Origin: Amphimedon queenslandica
Lineage: Eukaryota; Porifera; Demospongiae; Haplosclerida; Niphatidae
Direction: 5' to 3'
NCBI RefSeq assembly: GCF_000090795.2
Contig: NW_003546626.1
Location: 71,776 to 98,118 of the forward strand
DNA: 26,343 nt
The position numbers and the translations under genes are program-made. How positions within the stretch are numbered: position 1 is the stretch's first letter; each line of letters starts with the position of its first letter. Positions 1 through 9,300 of this stretch are shown here, piece by piece. A model generated the notes under the pieces. That model saw only the letters and a program-made list of their open reading frames with translations, searched no databases and had not been told where the DNA came from.

Positions 1-94
1 ATACTGAAAATAACCGGAATGTGACTCTTCAATTCTACATGGTGATGAAGCAGACCCTATAGCCAGTAGGACACTCTCCTCTAATTATTATCTA

Positions 95-256
95 CTCTTG
101 GTAAAATTCACAGATTTTGCAATTCTTTGAAGATTCTTGTAAACTAATTCCACAAGAAATCAAGTCATTACGGTACAAGATGGCAGACGGCATAAATTTG
201 TAAAAATTAAATCTGCAAAATAAATTTTTAGGCAAATTCGCAAAATTTACAGCTAT
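95..256. mobile_element. Degenerate MITE copy, same family as 23426-23622
   Basis: The stretch with ACAAGATGGCAGACGGCATAA and ending GCAAAATTTACAGC matches, base for base over most of its length, the reverse complement of the element at 23426-23622. The corresponding block there reads ACAAGATGGTAGACAGCATAA and ends at a GGGCTGTAAA-type terminus. The left boundary is not clear and the terminal repeats are decayed. It lies in an intron of the partial leftward gene. Confidence 0.6.
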
Positions 257-275
257 GTTGTGTTGCCTGTCTCAC

Positions 276-497
276 CTTGTCTTGACTGAAGTCCTTTTTT
301 TAGATTTAGATTTAGCTTTAGATTTTGATGTGCGTGGGCGATAAAAAATGACAGAGGGAACCTATTGATTTGAATTATTTACAAACTCTAAAAAAACATA
401 AACTTACGACATTCTGTGGGTTCCTTGCGCTCACAAAGTATCTGTTCAAAAGACTCAGCCTCCAAAAACTTGAAATGCTCGAAGAAAAAGTAGCCAT
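276..497 (-). CDS. 5' end of a gene with a mitochondrial-like presequence (partial, two exons)
   Basis: Two minus-strand exons, 497-408 and 361-276, join in phase 0 across a 46-bp intron (donor GTAAGT, acceptor AATAG). The second exon ends in phase 2 at a GTGAGA donor at 275, so the gene continues beyond the left edge. The first 30 residues are rich in Ser, Arg, Leu and aromatics and have no acidic residue (start MATFSSSISSFWRLSLLNRY), which fits a mitochondrial targeting presequence. The next 28 residues are very basic, with a KSKAKSKSKKR stretch. I do not recognise the family; a mitochondrial ribosomal or nucleic-acid-binding protein would fit the charge but is a guess. The ATG lies 56 bp from the divergent cystinosin ATG. 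The intron after exon 2 holds a degenerate MITE (about 95-256). Confidence 0.6.
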
Positions 498-553
498 TTT
501 ATTATGGCCACGCCTACAGTTAAAATCTACTTGGGCGTGGCTCTAAAGCTGAG
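498..553. promoter_or_regulatory. Compact bidirectional promoter with inverted CACCC/GGGCGTGG boxes
   Basis: Only 56 bp separate the ATG of the leftward gene (497) from the cystinosin ATG (554). The gap holds a perfect 8-bp inverted repeat, GCCACGCC at 507-514 and GGCGTGGC at 534-541. Both are Sp/KLF-type GC boxes facing the two start codons. I see no TATA box. This fits a shared housekeeping promoter, although transcription starts were not mapped. Confidence 0.55.
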
Positions 554-1318
554 ATGGCTGTTGCAAGAATCTTGTTTCTCCTTGTTTTTCTTATCGGCGA
601 GTCCTTCTCGGCTCATAACTGTAGTCTTGATACTATTCATAGTAAGTACGGAGTATAGAATCGAGCGCGAGTGGTCCAGACTAGTATTATCCTTGTCGCG
701 GCTTCTTTTATATAATTTCAACTACTTTTAATTGACATCTTCCTCACTCTTACTTTCTCTCTCCTTCTCTCATTCTTCTCTTTCAGAGAACAAGTTTCAA
801 GTTTGCGCTAATCAGTTCAGTACAGTTACAATCGGAGAAAATGCATCAATATATCTTTATTCAAGGTATAGTACATGTACCTCCTTATACATGTACATTG
901 TAGTTTGTACATGTATTTAGTGACTTACATGTATGTTCATATTCAGTATCAATGAAACCTTATCATTTATTTGATTAATTTAGCTTCCTTATCATTTAAA
1001 AAACACAAACATATTCTATACTGAAAATACATACACTATCTTAACATACAACCTGTACTGGGGCCAAATTCACAGTTCAATTAGCCAATACTATATACAT
1101 GTACATGTATGTACATGTACATACATGTACATGTACATGTGATGCATACTACGTATCTATGGATTGTATTTGTAGCTGAGGTTTGGGCTATAGCTTAATG
1201 TAGTCCAATTTATTTACTGATGGAGTATTAATTTTATGTACATGTACAAATGTAGATTTAGTGAATTTTCTTTTGTAATTGAATTATTAAAGCACTCAAA
1301 ACTTAGAATATTACCATG

Positions 1319-1382
<64 letters not shown>

Positions 1383-4300
1383 TCCCTTCTATTCCTTGTA
1401 GAGATGTTCCTCATAATTTCTCCATTCACAGTATTGAATTGGTAGCTTCATATAAACACGAGGGAATTGTAGATTTTTACGATGACATAGTTAATGTGAC
1501 AGTCACTGACTCTAGCTTCATAATTGGTTCGGAATTACGAGTTCATGCTACTGGGGCTGGTCGTACTGAGATATCTTTTAATTACAGTAGCAATCAGGCC
1601 AGTGACGATGATGAGTATTACTCCAGTATAGACCAGTGAGTCTGATACATTTAATATGTTATAAGTACTGTAATATATATCCTCAAATAAATACCAGGGT
1701 AGCAATACAATGGAATTAGTATAAATACGTAAATCTAGCCATCAAATAAGATAGATGCCTTGTAGATACTTCCTTAGATACTTACTTGAAGTCATTTGCA
1801 CTTATGAATAAGCAAAATACATCTTTGTAAATGCAAACTAAATAAAACAAATGTGACCATAATTGACAAAAGGTACCTTATGGCAGATTTTTAAATTCAT
1901 CATTATAATGAAAAAAAATCAATCTGTGAGTGCTCTGTTTGACAACCATTGTTTCTGAAAGTTGCATAGTAACTTTTTGCATCCTCTGGAGTAATTTCAT
2001 GATAAATGGAGCTCAGGAAGTTGGATTTTTAAGGCTATAAAGACCAATTTTCCTATCCGCCATAAGGTACCTTTTGTCAATTATGGTCACAAATATAAAA
2101 TAAATAAATGTAACTATACATTTTAGTTTCTTTACTTTCTGTTGATTATTTTTTAAAATTCTCTTCATCTTTGCCTTCTAAATCTTTTCTCCTCTGTTTC
2201 CTCCTCTCTCTTTCTCTCTTTTTTTAATAATGTATGTGTAAATATACATTATGCTCTATCTTTACTCACTCTTGTTTATCTTTTTTAAAGTTCTCTTCAT
2301 TTTTGCCTTTTGTCTTTTTTTCTTTCCCCCTCTCTCTTTCTCTTAGTCTTAATCAGTTGGTCCGTACAGTGTCAGTGGTTCATTCCAAGCCTCTTAATAT
2401 TATCATTGCTGTCGTTGGATGGATATACTTTGCTGCCTGGAGCATCTCATTCTATCCTCAGGTAACGATCATCATGAGCTGACAAGCACTACAATAGTAC
2501 AATGTACTACGTAGCTTTTTGAGTAACTTTAAAAATTCATGAAAAATCTAATTTTGATCGGAATTAGCTCAAACTTGCTACACAACATAAGAACATGTAT
2601 ATGTATCAGAAAAAATTATAAAAGTGGAGAATTCTCTCTTAGTCATTTTTGACGAAATTTGGCCAAAAACCCTGTACTATAGTACAGGGACTTTTGTCCG
2701 ATTTTTGAGTAACTTCAAAAATTCATAAAAAATCTAATTTTGATCAGAATTAACTCAAACTTGCTACACAGCATAAGAACATCTATACGTATTTTTAAAA
2801 ATTAGTAAAATCGAAAAAATTTTCTGGTCATTTTTGGTGAAATTTGGCCAAAAACCCTGTACTATAGTACAGGGACTTTGGCCTGATTTTTGAGTAAATT
2901 CATATAAACCACAACTCCTTTAATATGTACTTTAATTGTTCTAGATTTTCCTCAATTTTTATCGTCGGAGTGTCGTTGGTTTAAACTTTGATTTCCTGGC
3001 CCTTAATCTCACTGGGTTCCTGGCATACAGTGTGTTTAACGTGGGACTCTACTGGATACCAGAGATTGAGGTAAATTAGGCATACACGTACATGTATGTT
3101 TTGAATAATGGTGTGTTGATGAATTGAAACAGAAAATAACTTTATTGTTATGTTGCTATTGTACTATAAACTGTTAGAGATGGAGTGATTAGATTTACAT
3201 TAAGCCCAACATACACTATGCAATATTTGTTGCAAGCAACTTGTTCCATGCAACACGGTTAATATAGAGAAGTCAAGGTTGAGGTAAATCAGGCTTTATT
3301 TTTAGTAATAATCGTGTGCCAATGAATTGAAACAAAAGACAGTTTTATTGTTGTGTTGCTATTGTACTATAAACTGTTAGAGATGGAGTGATTAGATTTA
3401 CATTAAGTATAATCACAATACCATTAGTTTACTGAGTGTGTATAATGTATTTGTGTTTTTCATTATTCTAGAGGCAGTACTTTGAAGATCATCCAGGTGG
3501 TGTGAACCCGGTCCAATTGAATGATGTCATATTTGCACTCCATGCTCTGGCTGCCACTTTATTCACCATCTTCCAGTGTCTGATACTAAAAGTATCGAGG
3601 AATGAGAGAGAGAGAGAGAGAGAGGGAGGGAGGGAGGGAGAGAGAGGGGGAGGAAGAAAAATGTAAATAAATACATGTATACCTACATATGTCTGATACA
3701 GTGGCGGATCTATGGGGGGGGGCAGGGGGGGCATTGCAAACTATGCAAATTGTAAACTGTGATTGTGGGCATTGCAAATGTAAACTGTGAAGCAGTTGCA
3801 GTACTGGACTATGTAAACAATCTTTAAACCACAATAGAGCTCATTTTAACAGGCTTAGTCTTTATAATTTTTACTTCCCTAAAAGTTTTGCACAAGCTTA
3901 ATTGACCACACCCCTAATTACCCCTCCCATCTCATAATTGCCCCCCAAAAATTAAATCCTAGATCCACCCCTGGTCTGATACTAAAAGTATTGAGGATTG
4001 AAGAGAGAGAGAGAAGGAGAAGAGAGAATTATACATGCACAAGGTTGCTGGGTTGGGGGATGTGGTAACTATAGTTTTTTTACATAAAGTTTGTGTGCAT
4101 CAGTACAGTAGTCAATTGAGAGTTTAAATAAATCTTAATTTTGAGTGAATAAGAGTTAAAAATTTATCTTTGCCCCATTGCCAACCTCCTACTGCTAATA
4201 GAGAGAAGGAGAAGGGGAAGGAATAAGACATTATAAGTGGAAGAATATTTGACTTTATTTTTATTTTTCATTTCAGCGTGACAAGCAGAGAGTATCGTTT

Positions 4301-6057
4301 CTTGCTATAGCCATATTGATCGTACTGTGGGGCTTCATCATTGTGTCTCTTTTTGTTGCTGTTGGGAAGAAATTGCAATGGCTTCAGTTCTTGTATTTTG
4401 TGTCTTATGTCAAGCTAGCAGTGACACTAATAAAATATGTACCACAAGTAAGTGTGTGTGTGTTTTAATGGAAATTGTAATTTGTCAAATGATGCCTTTA
4501 AGTAGAAATAATGTTTGTTTACTTTTTAGCATGAGACAACAATAGGAGTAGATGTACTGTACAATGTACTAATAGGTACAAACATGTAGACATCCATTGT
4601 ACATGTATTATCAAATCTCCATGATGGCTCCTGACTGTCTGTATAAGGTTTAAAATGACATGTTTATTTTTGTAAAATATGGCTTTAAAATGCCTACCTG
4701 TTATAATTACATGTATGATTTTTATGGTACATTTTTAATGAACTAAAACTTGGTACACATGTGCTTACATGTATACTATACTATGTCCCAACTGAGTTTG
4801 ACCCAAGAAAAACTGGAATAACTTTTTATAGGAATGTGGCATAAGAATGAGACTTTCACAGGTTCTTAGTCACCCAATGCCATCACAAGATCTCAGGTCT
4901 TGGGTCTCTCAGCCCTTGGGAACCCTGAGAACTGGGTTCTTCCTATAAACCCAATGGCATACCAAAATGACATTTTATGACAATTTATCTACGTCATAGT
5001 TTATATAAGAACATGTGGTCGAGGGCCCACACTGATAATTCCTCCAATAATTCTTCTTTTAAAAAGCTAACAGAGCACGATCTTCTGATAATGATGGCCA
5101 ATATGAAGGCTAGTTGACTCTAGCAGCTATTGTACTGCTTATCAGAACAAGCAAAACCCATTTAAGAGTGAAACACAGGCCAACTACGCAGCTGTAAAAT
5201 GTTGGCCATGCTTCTATGAATATCATTATAAAACGTCATTAGTGATGTATGCTACATTTTTCAAATTCCAAGCGGCTGATGTCAAACTCAGTTGGGATAT
5301 AGTATTATACATGTACATAGCAAGAATGATGTATCAGAAAATACAATAAAAGAGATTTTTCTCCTAGCCTTTTCGGTGTTTTTTATGTAATGCTTTCTTA
5401 TTCATTGTAGGCTTATATGAATTTTAGACGGAAGAGTACAGTAGGCTGGAGTATTGGTAATGTACTGCTTGACTTTACTGGAGGAATGCTCAGCATGTTA
5501 CAAATGTTCCTCATCTCTTACAATTACAGTTAGTCCAAAATGATAATTATGATACTCCACCATTATAATTACAGCTTCTTTTTGGTGATTTAACTCTGTA
5601 CTTCAATCACTAAAATTTGAATCTTATATTTTGCTTTATCTAAGCATGCTTAATATAAAATCATTGATACATGTACTAACTATACATCGCAATCGTTAAT
5701 AATAATTTCTGCTATTGTACAATGTATACTGTTTTTATAATAATTATTTTATAATCATTCCATCCTTTTTGCCATATAGATGATTGGAAATCAATTTTCG
5801 GTGATCCAACAAAATTCGGTCTAGGCCTATTCTCTGTCTGCTTTGATCTCTTGTTCATGGTCCAGCACTACATACTGTATAGGCATCCTCCAGCACCTGG
5901 AGATGGATACTCCAAGATAGAGGAGAGCAAGCCATTGCTTGGAGGAGAAGGTGAATCGTTGGACTCTAATTCTGATGGGCTTTCCTTTCAAATGAAAATG
6001 AGAATCTTTGTAGCTAAGATATCAGCTAAACTAGGACTGAATTCCACAACATTTTAA
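554..6057 (+). CDS. CTNS: Cystinosin, lysosomal cystine/H+ symporter (nine exons, complete)
   Basis: Exons: 554-641, 787-865, 1402-1635, 2347-2461, 2945-3070, 3472-3591, 4277-4447, 5411-5528, 5780-6057. All junctions are GT-AG and in phase, giving 442 codons. Cystinosin exports cystine from lysosomes with protons. The sequence shows a signal peptide (start [20 protein letters not shown]), a luminal N-terminal region with N-glycosylation sites, then a seven-helix PQ-loop transporter core. The first PQ motif is SFYPQ (Q172), followed by GLNFDF with Asp188. The second is KYVPQ (Q311), followed by [14 protein letters not shown] with Asp332. The Asp positions match the proton-coupling aspartates known in human cystinosin. 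The C-terminus has GYSKI (393-397), equivalent to the human GYDQL lysosomal sorting motif, and then ESKPLL, an acidic dileucine signal. About 38 residues follow that human cystinosin lacks. Many exon-level blocks are near identical to vertebrate cystinosin, so identity is secure. Confidence 0.96.
1095..1138. repeat. ACATGTAC-type palindromic microsatellite
   Basis: A run built from alternating TACATG/CATGTA units, self-complementary at several registers, in cystinosin intron 2. The same motif recurs at about 885-915, 1235-1250, 11440-11480, 17217-17240, 18835-18860, 26165-26180 and 26254-26276. It is a genome-wide texture of this DNA rather than a locus-specific site. Confidence 0.8.
1320..1379 (+). 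repeat. (TC)n microsatellite serving as polypyrimidine tract
   Basis: About 30 TC units lead directly into TTCCTCCCTTCTATTCCTTG and the AG acceptor of cystinosin exon 3 (AG at 1400-1401). Its length is likely to vary between individuals and could affect splicing. Confidence 0.9.
1852..2091. mobile_element. MITE with perfect 33-bp terminal inverted repeats
   Basis: The 33 bases at 1852-1884 are the exact reverse complement of 2059-2091. Both ends carry GTGACCATAATTGAC and a central GGTACC. The element is about 240 bp, AT-rich and non-coding, in cystinosin intron 3. AAAT flanks both ends if the terminus is taken as GTGACC, a possible 4-bp target duplication. Identical arms imply a recent insertion. 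Confidence 0.85.
2514..2895. repeat. Two tandem copies of a ~185-bp unit with a 20-bp palindrome
   Basis: Both copies carry TTTTTGAGTAACTT, a CTCAAACTTGCTACACA block, a TTTGGCCAAAAA block and the perfect palindrome CCCTGTACTATAGTACAGGG (2670-2689 and 2855-2874), 185 bp apart. They lie in cystinosin intron 4. A diverged version of the unit is repeated at 11780-12190. Confidence 0.85.
3061..3410 (+). repeat. Tandem duplication spanning the exon 5 splice donor
   Basis: The block from the end of cystinosin exon 5 (TTGAG followed by GTAAAT) through about 3210 recurs at 3279-3410, including a second GAGGTAAAT at 3281. The long shared run ATTGTACTATAAACTGTTAG makes the relation clear. The second donor-like site sits about 213 bp inside the intron. 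Confidence 0.75.
3699..3973. mobile_element. hAT-type MITE with 8-bp target-site duplication
   Basis: The left end CAGTGGCGGATCTATGG and right end CCTAGATCCACCCCTG are imperfect inverted repeats. The 275-bp element is flanked by perfect 8-bp direct repeats GTCTGATA at 3691-3698 and 3974-3981. An 8-bp TSD with CAGNGGNGG termini is the hallmark of hAT elements. It is non-coding and lies in cystinosin intron 6. Confidence 0.88.
4778..5305. mobile_element. 528-bp element with 25-bp terminal inverted repeats
   Basis: The arms 4778-4802 and 5281-5305 are inverted copies differing at one base, with core TCCCAACTGAGTTTGAC. The interior has no ORF of note. The ends read ATACTAT, so a TA-type target duplication is possible but cannot be separated from the repeat. 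It fills most of cystinosin intron 7. Confidence 0.75.
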
Positions 6058-6168
6058 TCAGCTCAAAGGACTTTAGCTGCCCTGCTGCACTTTAAAAGTA
6101 ATTTTTGATTTTGCAGGTTGTGCAAGTTTTGTCATTACATACATACAATAATAATAATAATGATAAAT

Positions 6169-6174
6169 TTTATT
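6169..6174 (-). terminator. Polyadenylation signal for the HEPN gene
   Basis: TTTATT on the plus strand reads AATAAA on the minus strand, 80 bp after the HEPN stop codon. Use of this site would give transcripts overlapping the end of cystinosin mRNA. Confidence 0.5.
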
Positions 6175-6224
6175 TTAATTCTATAATTATTGTTATTTTC
6201 TACTCTTAAGTTAAATCGGTCAGT

Positions 6225-6230
6225 AATAAA
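6225..6230 (+). terminator. Cystinosin polyadenylation signal AATAAA
   Basis: AATAAA lies 168 bp after the cystinosin stop codon. The HEPN gene on the other strand ends at 6254, so the cystinosin 3' end probably overlaps the 3' end of that gene. Confidence 0.6.
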
Positions 6231-6253
6231 AATGATTTAAAGTTACATTTATG

Positions 6254-6841
6254 TCAAAAACTCTTCATAAAGTTCTTTACTTGCTGATAGACTTTGTCTG
6301 CTTTTTCGATGGCATCAATTGCTTGAGAGGTATTGAATGCTCTTGCAGGTACGACTTCATTCTTGTAGCAATTGGGGTAACGCGTTCTTATGTAGTAGTT
6401 ATCCAATGGCTTTATAGCCTCAAGAAGAAAACCTTTGGGAAAGAAATGGTGCTTCTCCAAATGCTGGGCATTAGGATGGAGTTTGTGATGCCTGCAGTGG
6501 AACCTTGGGTCTAAGGAGAGCCGTGCAGCTTTTAAAGACAGCTCCGCAACTTGTTGGGAGAGGAAGCAAACGTGGAATGAAGCCTCTGGGTGGAATGAGA
6601 GCGAGTCGGCTAGATTGTGGAGTACCCGCCTGTTTACCCGGGCTTGTTCCAGCCACACCCAAGATGGAGATCCTGGCTTCTCAGTCCGTGATGAAGTGTA
6701 TATCTGAGTGGATAGTGGTATTTGCAAACGAAACACTGCTCTTGCTAGAGAAAGGACTCCGCTAGACATTGCTGCTGTAGGTAATAGACGTTTTTTGCAA
6801 ACGGCCCACGAGCTGCAGCATGGCTTGTAGGTGTGGCTCAA
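6254..6841 (-). CDS. HEPN-domain protein, sacsin-type
   Basis: An open frame of 195 codons. From about residue 60 it reads as a HEPN fold: WLEQARVNRRVL (helix 1), FHVCFLSQQVAELSLKAA (helix 2), then LDNYYIRTRYPN and a closing helix AIDAIEKADKVYQQVKNF. The FxxxQxAExxLK and YYxxTRYPN signatures are typical of HEPN domains such as the one ending sacsin. HEPN domains bind nucleotides or act as RNases; an R-x4-H pattern (R113, H118) is present, but catalysis cannot be inferred. The first 24 codons overlap a repeat shared with the FReD-array flanks (also near 12195-12245). Met25 (6769), just after a CCTACAG acceptor-like site, may therefore be the real start or first coding exon. It converges with cystinosin. 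Confidence 0.7.
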   Translation of the reverse strand: MSHTYKPCCSSWAVCKKRLLPTAAMSSGVLSLARAVFRLQIPLSTQIYTSSRTEKPGSPSWVWLEQARVNRRVLHNLADSLSFHPEASFHVCFLSQQVAELSLKAARLSLDPRFHCRHHKLHPNAQHLEKHHFFPKGFLLEAIKPLDNYYIRTRYPNCYKNEVVPARAFNTSQAIDAIEKADKVYQQVKNFMKSF

Positions 6842-6966
6842 TGGTGCATAGGGTACTATGGTACTAAAATTAGTAAGTTAAAAAACTCTACCGTTAGAAC
6901 AGTAGTATCATTTTTATTGTAAATTATTGCTAGAAAAACTGCTAAACTAACTATTCTTTAAAGTAG
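6818..6966. repeat. Left arm of a ~145-bp inverted repeat
   Basis: Matches the reverse complement of 8546-8690 at roughly 90% identity, including GGTGTGGCTCAATGGTGCAT and AGAAAAACTGCTAA. It is the 3' flank of the truncated FReD copy at 6947-7390; similar sequence follows the intact copy at 12380-12445. Confidence 0.85.
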
Positions 6967-7390
6967 CTAGGTGCTCCATTACTTGATATATTATTTCATA
7001 GTACCCAACAGGAACATCTTCATTACCAGTTCCCTCATCACCACACACTCTTAATTCAAGGTACTCAGTAGTCGTAGTATTACCATAATCCCTGTGAAAC
7101 CATGGGAGACCTGTAGCATTGCAACAAGCTGTTTCGCTAGCACGACAATCTTGAGCATCCCATAATGGATCAGATGTTTGGAGATTGTACGAGAAATGGT
7201 TTGAACCAGGATTATCAGATTCACAGAAGTAATGACTACCAACAAAAGACTGCACTGGAAACCCACCATCAGTTGAACAAGGACAATAACTGTTTGACCA
7301 AGAAGCAATCAGTGTCCAGACATGATTATGCTGAGTAGATCCACGTGTGATGCTAACACCATCAACATATGGTCCATTAATGTTATTATG
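6947..7390 (-). pseudogene. FReD gene fragment A: C-terminal part, 5' truncated and frameshifted at the end
   Basis: Reads in one frame from about 7390 as the last ~130 residues of the intact FReD protein at 12448-13584 (GPYVDGVSITRGS, FCESDNPGSN, TSDPLW, LPWFHRDYG, TEYLELRVCGDEG). An in-frame TAA and loss of homology mark the upstream edge near 7395. A one-base insertion near 6986 changes the end from YEIYVK to a 12-residue unrelated tail. There is no signal peptide, start or promoter, so this is a relic. Confidence 0.85.
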
Positions 7391-7395
7391 ATGTT

Positions 7396-8042
7396 AATAT
7401 GTTCATGATTTATGATGTTATTATGTTATGAGGAAAGAAGGAAAGAATGAGAATGGAGGAACAGATGATCTTATTTGTATTTAATAATGATAGACCATGG
7501 AAGTCTATTCATGTATAAACTTTGATATGCTACTGTAAAAAAGTAGAAATTAATTTAATACAATGGGAGGAGAGGGGGAAAGAAAAGGATGGCCGGGGAG
7601 CAAATTATGAGCATATTGAAATTTAATCTACTTTTCCATGTACTATTAATCGGCTGTCAAAACTAAGCTTGCTGTTTAAAAACCTTATAAATGATTAGGA
7701 ATATCTTGACTCCAAAGGTAGTATACTTTAACAGTCTTAGCCCATATCAATTTGTCTTTAGAAAACTACATTTTTCAATTGTCTAGTTTACACATTATGA
7801 CAATAACACTATATGCACATAAGGATTTTCAATCATTAATTTCTAAATAATTATGACCAAAATATTAAGCACACAAAACTAGTACTACATGAATATTTTA
7901 AAACCTAATTATAAATCTATACACCGGCATTACTATATTCTATATTCTAAGACTGAAAAGACAACTATTAACTAAATTATTGTTTGTGATTTATGATTAC
8001 TTGGTCTTGTCTATTAGGTATGAATTATTTGCCTCATTTCAG
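7396..8042. other. AT-rich non-coding spacer
   Basis: I see no coding region here. It begins with ATGTTATTATG-type simple sequence where fragment A loses homology and is otherwise AT-rich spacer between two FReD fragments. Confidence 0.6.
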
Positions 8043-8546
8043 TCATTTGACATACAACTCATAAGAGTTAACAGGAATATCTTCATTGTCTGTTCCCTCA
8101 TCTGCACACACCCTCAGCTCAAGGTAGTCAGTAGTGGTAGTGTTAAGTTTGTTATTAAACCATGGAAGACCAGGAGCAGCACAACAATCACCTTCACTGT
8201 CACATTCATTACCATCCCACAATGGATCTGATGTAAGGTGTAGACTAGCTAGTGCCCCATTAACATTGGGGTTGCCAGATTCACAAAAGAAATTGTTATC
8301 AATAAAATTCTGAAGAGTCAAATTTTGAGGGCTATCAGTAGTACAAGGACAATTATAACAACCGTCATTATGACCAGTCCATGGTGTTGTTCCTGCAGAA
8401 CCAAACCCAGCCATTAGTGTCCAGACATGTTGACGAGGAGACCCACAAGTGATACTAACACCATCAACATAATAAGAATCAATATTGAGATGATTAGCTT
8501 CTACAACAGTTCCATACACTTCATGGGTATAAAGACCAGGATAAAC
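8043..8546 (-). pseudogene. FReD gene fragment B: C-terminal half
   Basis: An open frame from about 8546 to the stop at 8043 encodes the last ~165 residues of the family: YPGLYTHEVYGTV, YYVDGVSITCGSPRQHVWTL, FFCESGNPN, TSDPLWDG, LPWFNNKLNTTTTDYLELRV, ending YELYVK. It is closer to the gene at 9640 than to the one at 12448. Homology stops exactly where the inverted-repeat arm 8546-8690 begins. A matching promoter and signal-peptide start survive at 9092-9215, so the middle of this gene has been replaced. Confidence 0.85.
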
Positions 8547-8690
8547 TACTTTAAAGAATAGTTAGCTTAGCAGTTTTTCTAGCAATAATAATAATAATGA
8601 TACTACTGTTCTCACGGTAGAGTTTTTGAACTTACTAATTTTAGTACCACAGTACCCTATGCACCATTGAGCCACACCTACAAGCCATGC
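8546..8690. repeat. Right arm of the inverted repeat
   Basis: Reverse-complement copy of 6818-6966. It joins directly to the broken FReD frame at 8546, marking a rearrangement breakpoint. Confidence 0.85.
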
Positions 8691-9091
8691 AGGAAAAAAG
8701 GATAAAGATCATTATGCTCTAATTACTCTTATACATGTAATCTCATACTAGAGCAGTACTATAGTACATGCTTATTATATAATTCTTTTTTTCATAGGCA
8801 GTGTGGTGCTGTCAGAATGTATGATTTTTCAGCAGATTTGTCTGATTATGCTAAAAAGCTGCCATCAATTTGTTCCTCATCTTACGATGAACCATCAGCA
8901 TCATTTTATAATCTAAACCTTTTATACCCTTATGACATAATTCAATGACAATAATAATAGATCTGGCTTATATATTAAAACCTCAGCTAATATTTTTGTT
9001 AGTAAATGCATGTATGTATAACATTCTTGCTATCAATAAAATTTAATGTTAATAATTGAATTAAAAGTATATCAGATATGACAGCATAGAT
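8691..9091. other. Non-coding stretch replacing the 5' half of FReD copy B
   Basis: No ORF or family homology is visible. It lies between the inverted-repeat arm and the surviving 5' end of copy B, where about 200 codons of FReD would be expected. Confidence 0.5.
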
Positions 9092-9300
9092 TGATGACAA
9101 ACAAGCAATAGCTAGTATAAGAAGAGAGAGCATTATTATCCTCTTTGTAATGATTGTTTACTGTTTACTCCTCACTCCTTTTATAATATTCAGAAGAGCC
9201 TGACTAGTGACGTCAGAGATTATACGCTACGTATTGACAAATATTCAAAGAATGTGGTGTTTTTACTACACTCATTAGCACATATTAGGCCAGGTATGAG
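9092..9300 (-). pseudogene. 5' relic of FReD copy B (promoter and first signal-peptide codons)
   Basis: From about 9300 down to 9092 the sequence is nearly identical to the 5' flanks of the genes starting at 10867 and 13584. It includes a CRE TGACGTCA (9208-9215), a TATA box (9179-9186) and the ATG at 9133 followed by MLSLLILAIACL. Homology ends around codon 13, after which unrelated sequence follows. Confidence 0.8.
9179..9215 (-). promoter_or_regulatory. CRE + TATA promoter of FReD copy B
   Basis: Perfect CRE TGACGTCA at 9208-9215 and TTATAAAA at 9179-9186, upstream of the relic ATG at 9133. Spacing is the same as in the other two copies. Confidence 0.65.

Noticed and set aside
504-731. 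75-codon plus-strand ORF overlapping cystinosin exon 1
   Set aside because: It is the wrong frame across exon 1 and intron 1; the frame from 554 gives a signal peptide and joins exon 2 in phase.
1316-1639. Continuous frame starting in the (TC)n repeat
   Set aside because: The Ser-Leu repeat is microsatellite translation; the true exon begins after the AG at 1400-1401.
3489-3834. Minus-strand Pro/Ser-rich ORFs
   Set aside because: They are translations of the (GA)n/(GGGA)n tract and the hAT MITE, antisense to cystinosin exon 6.
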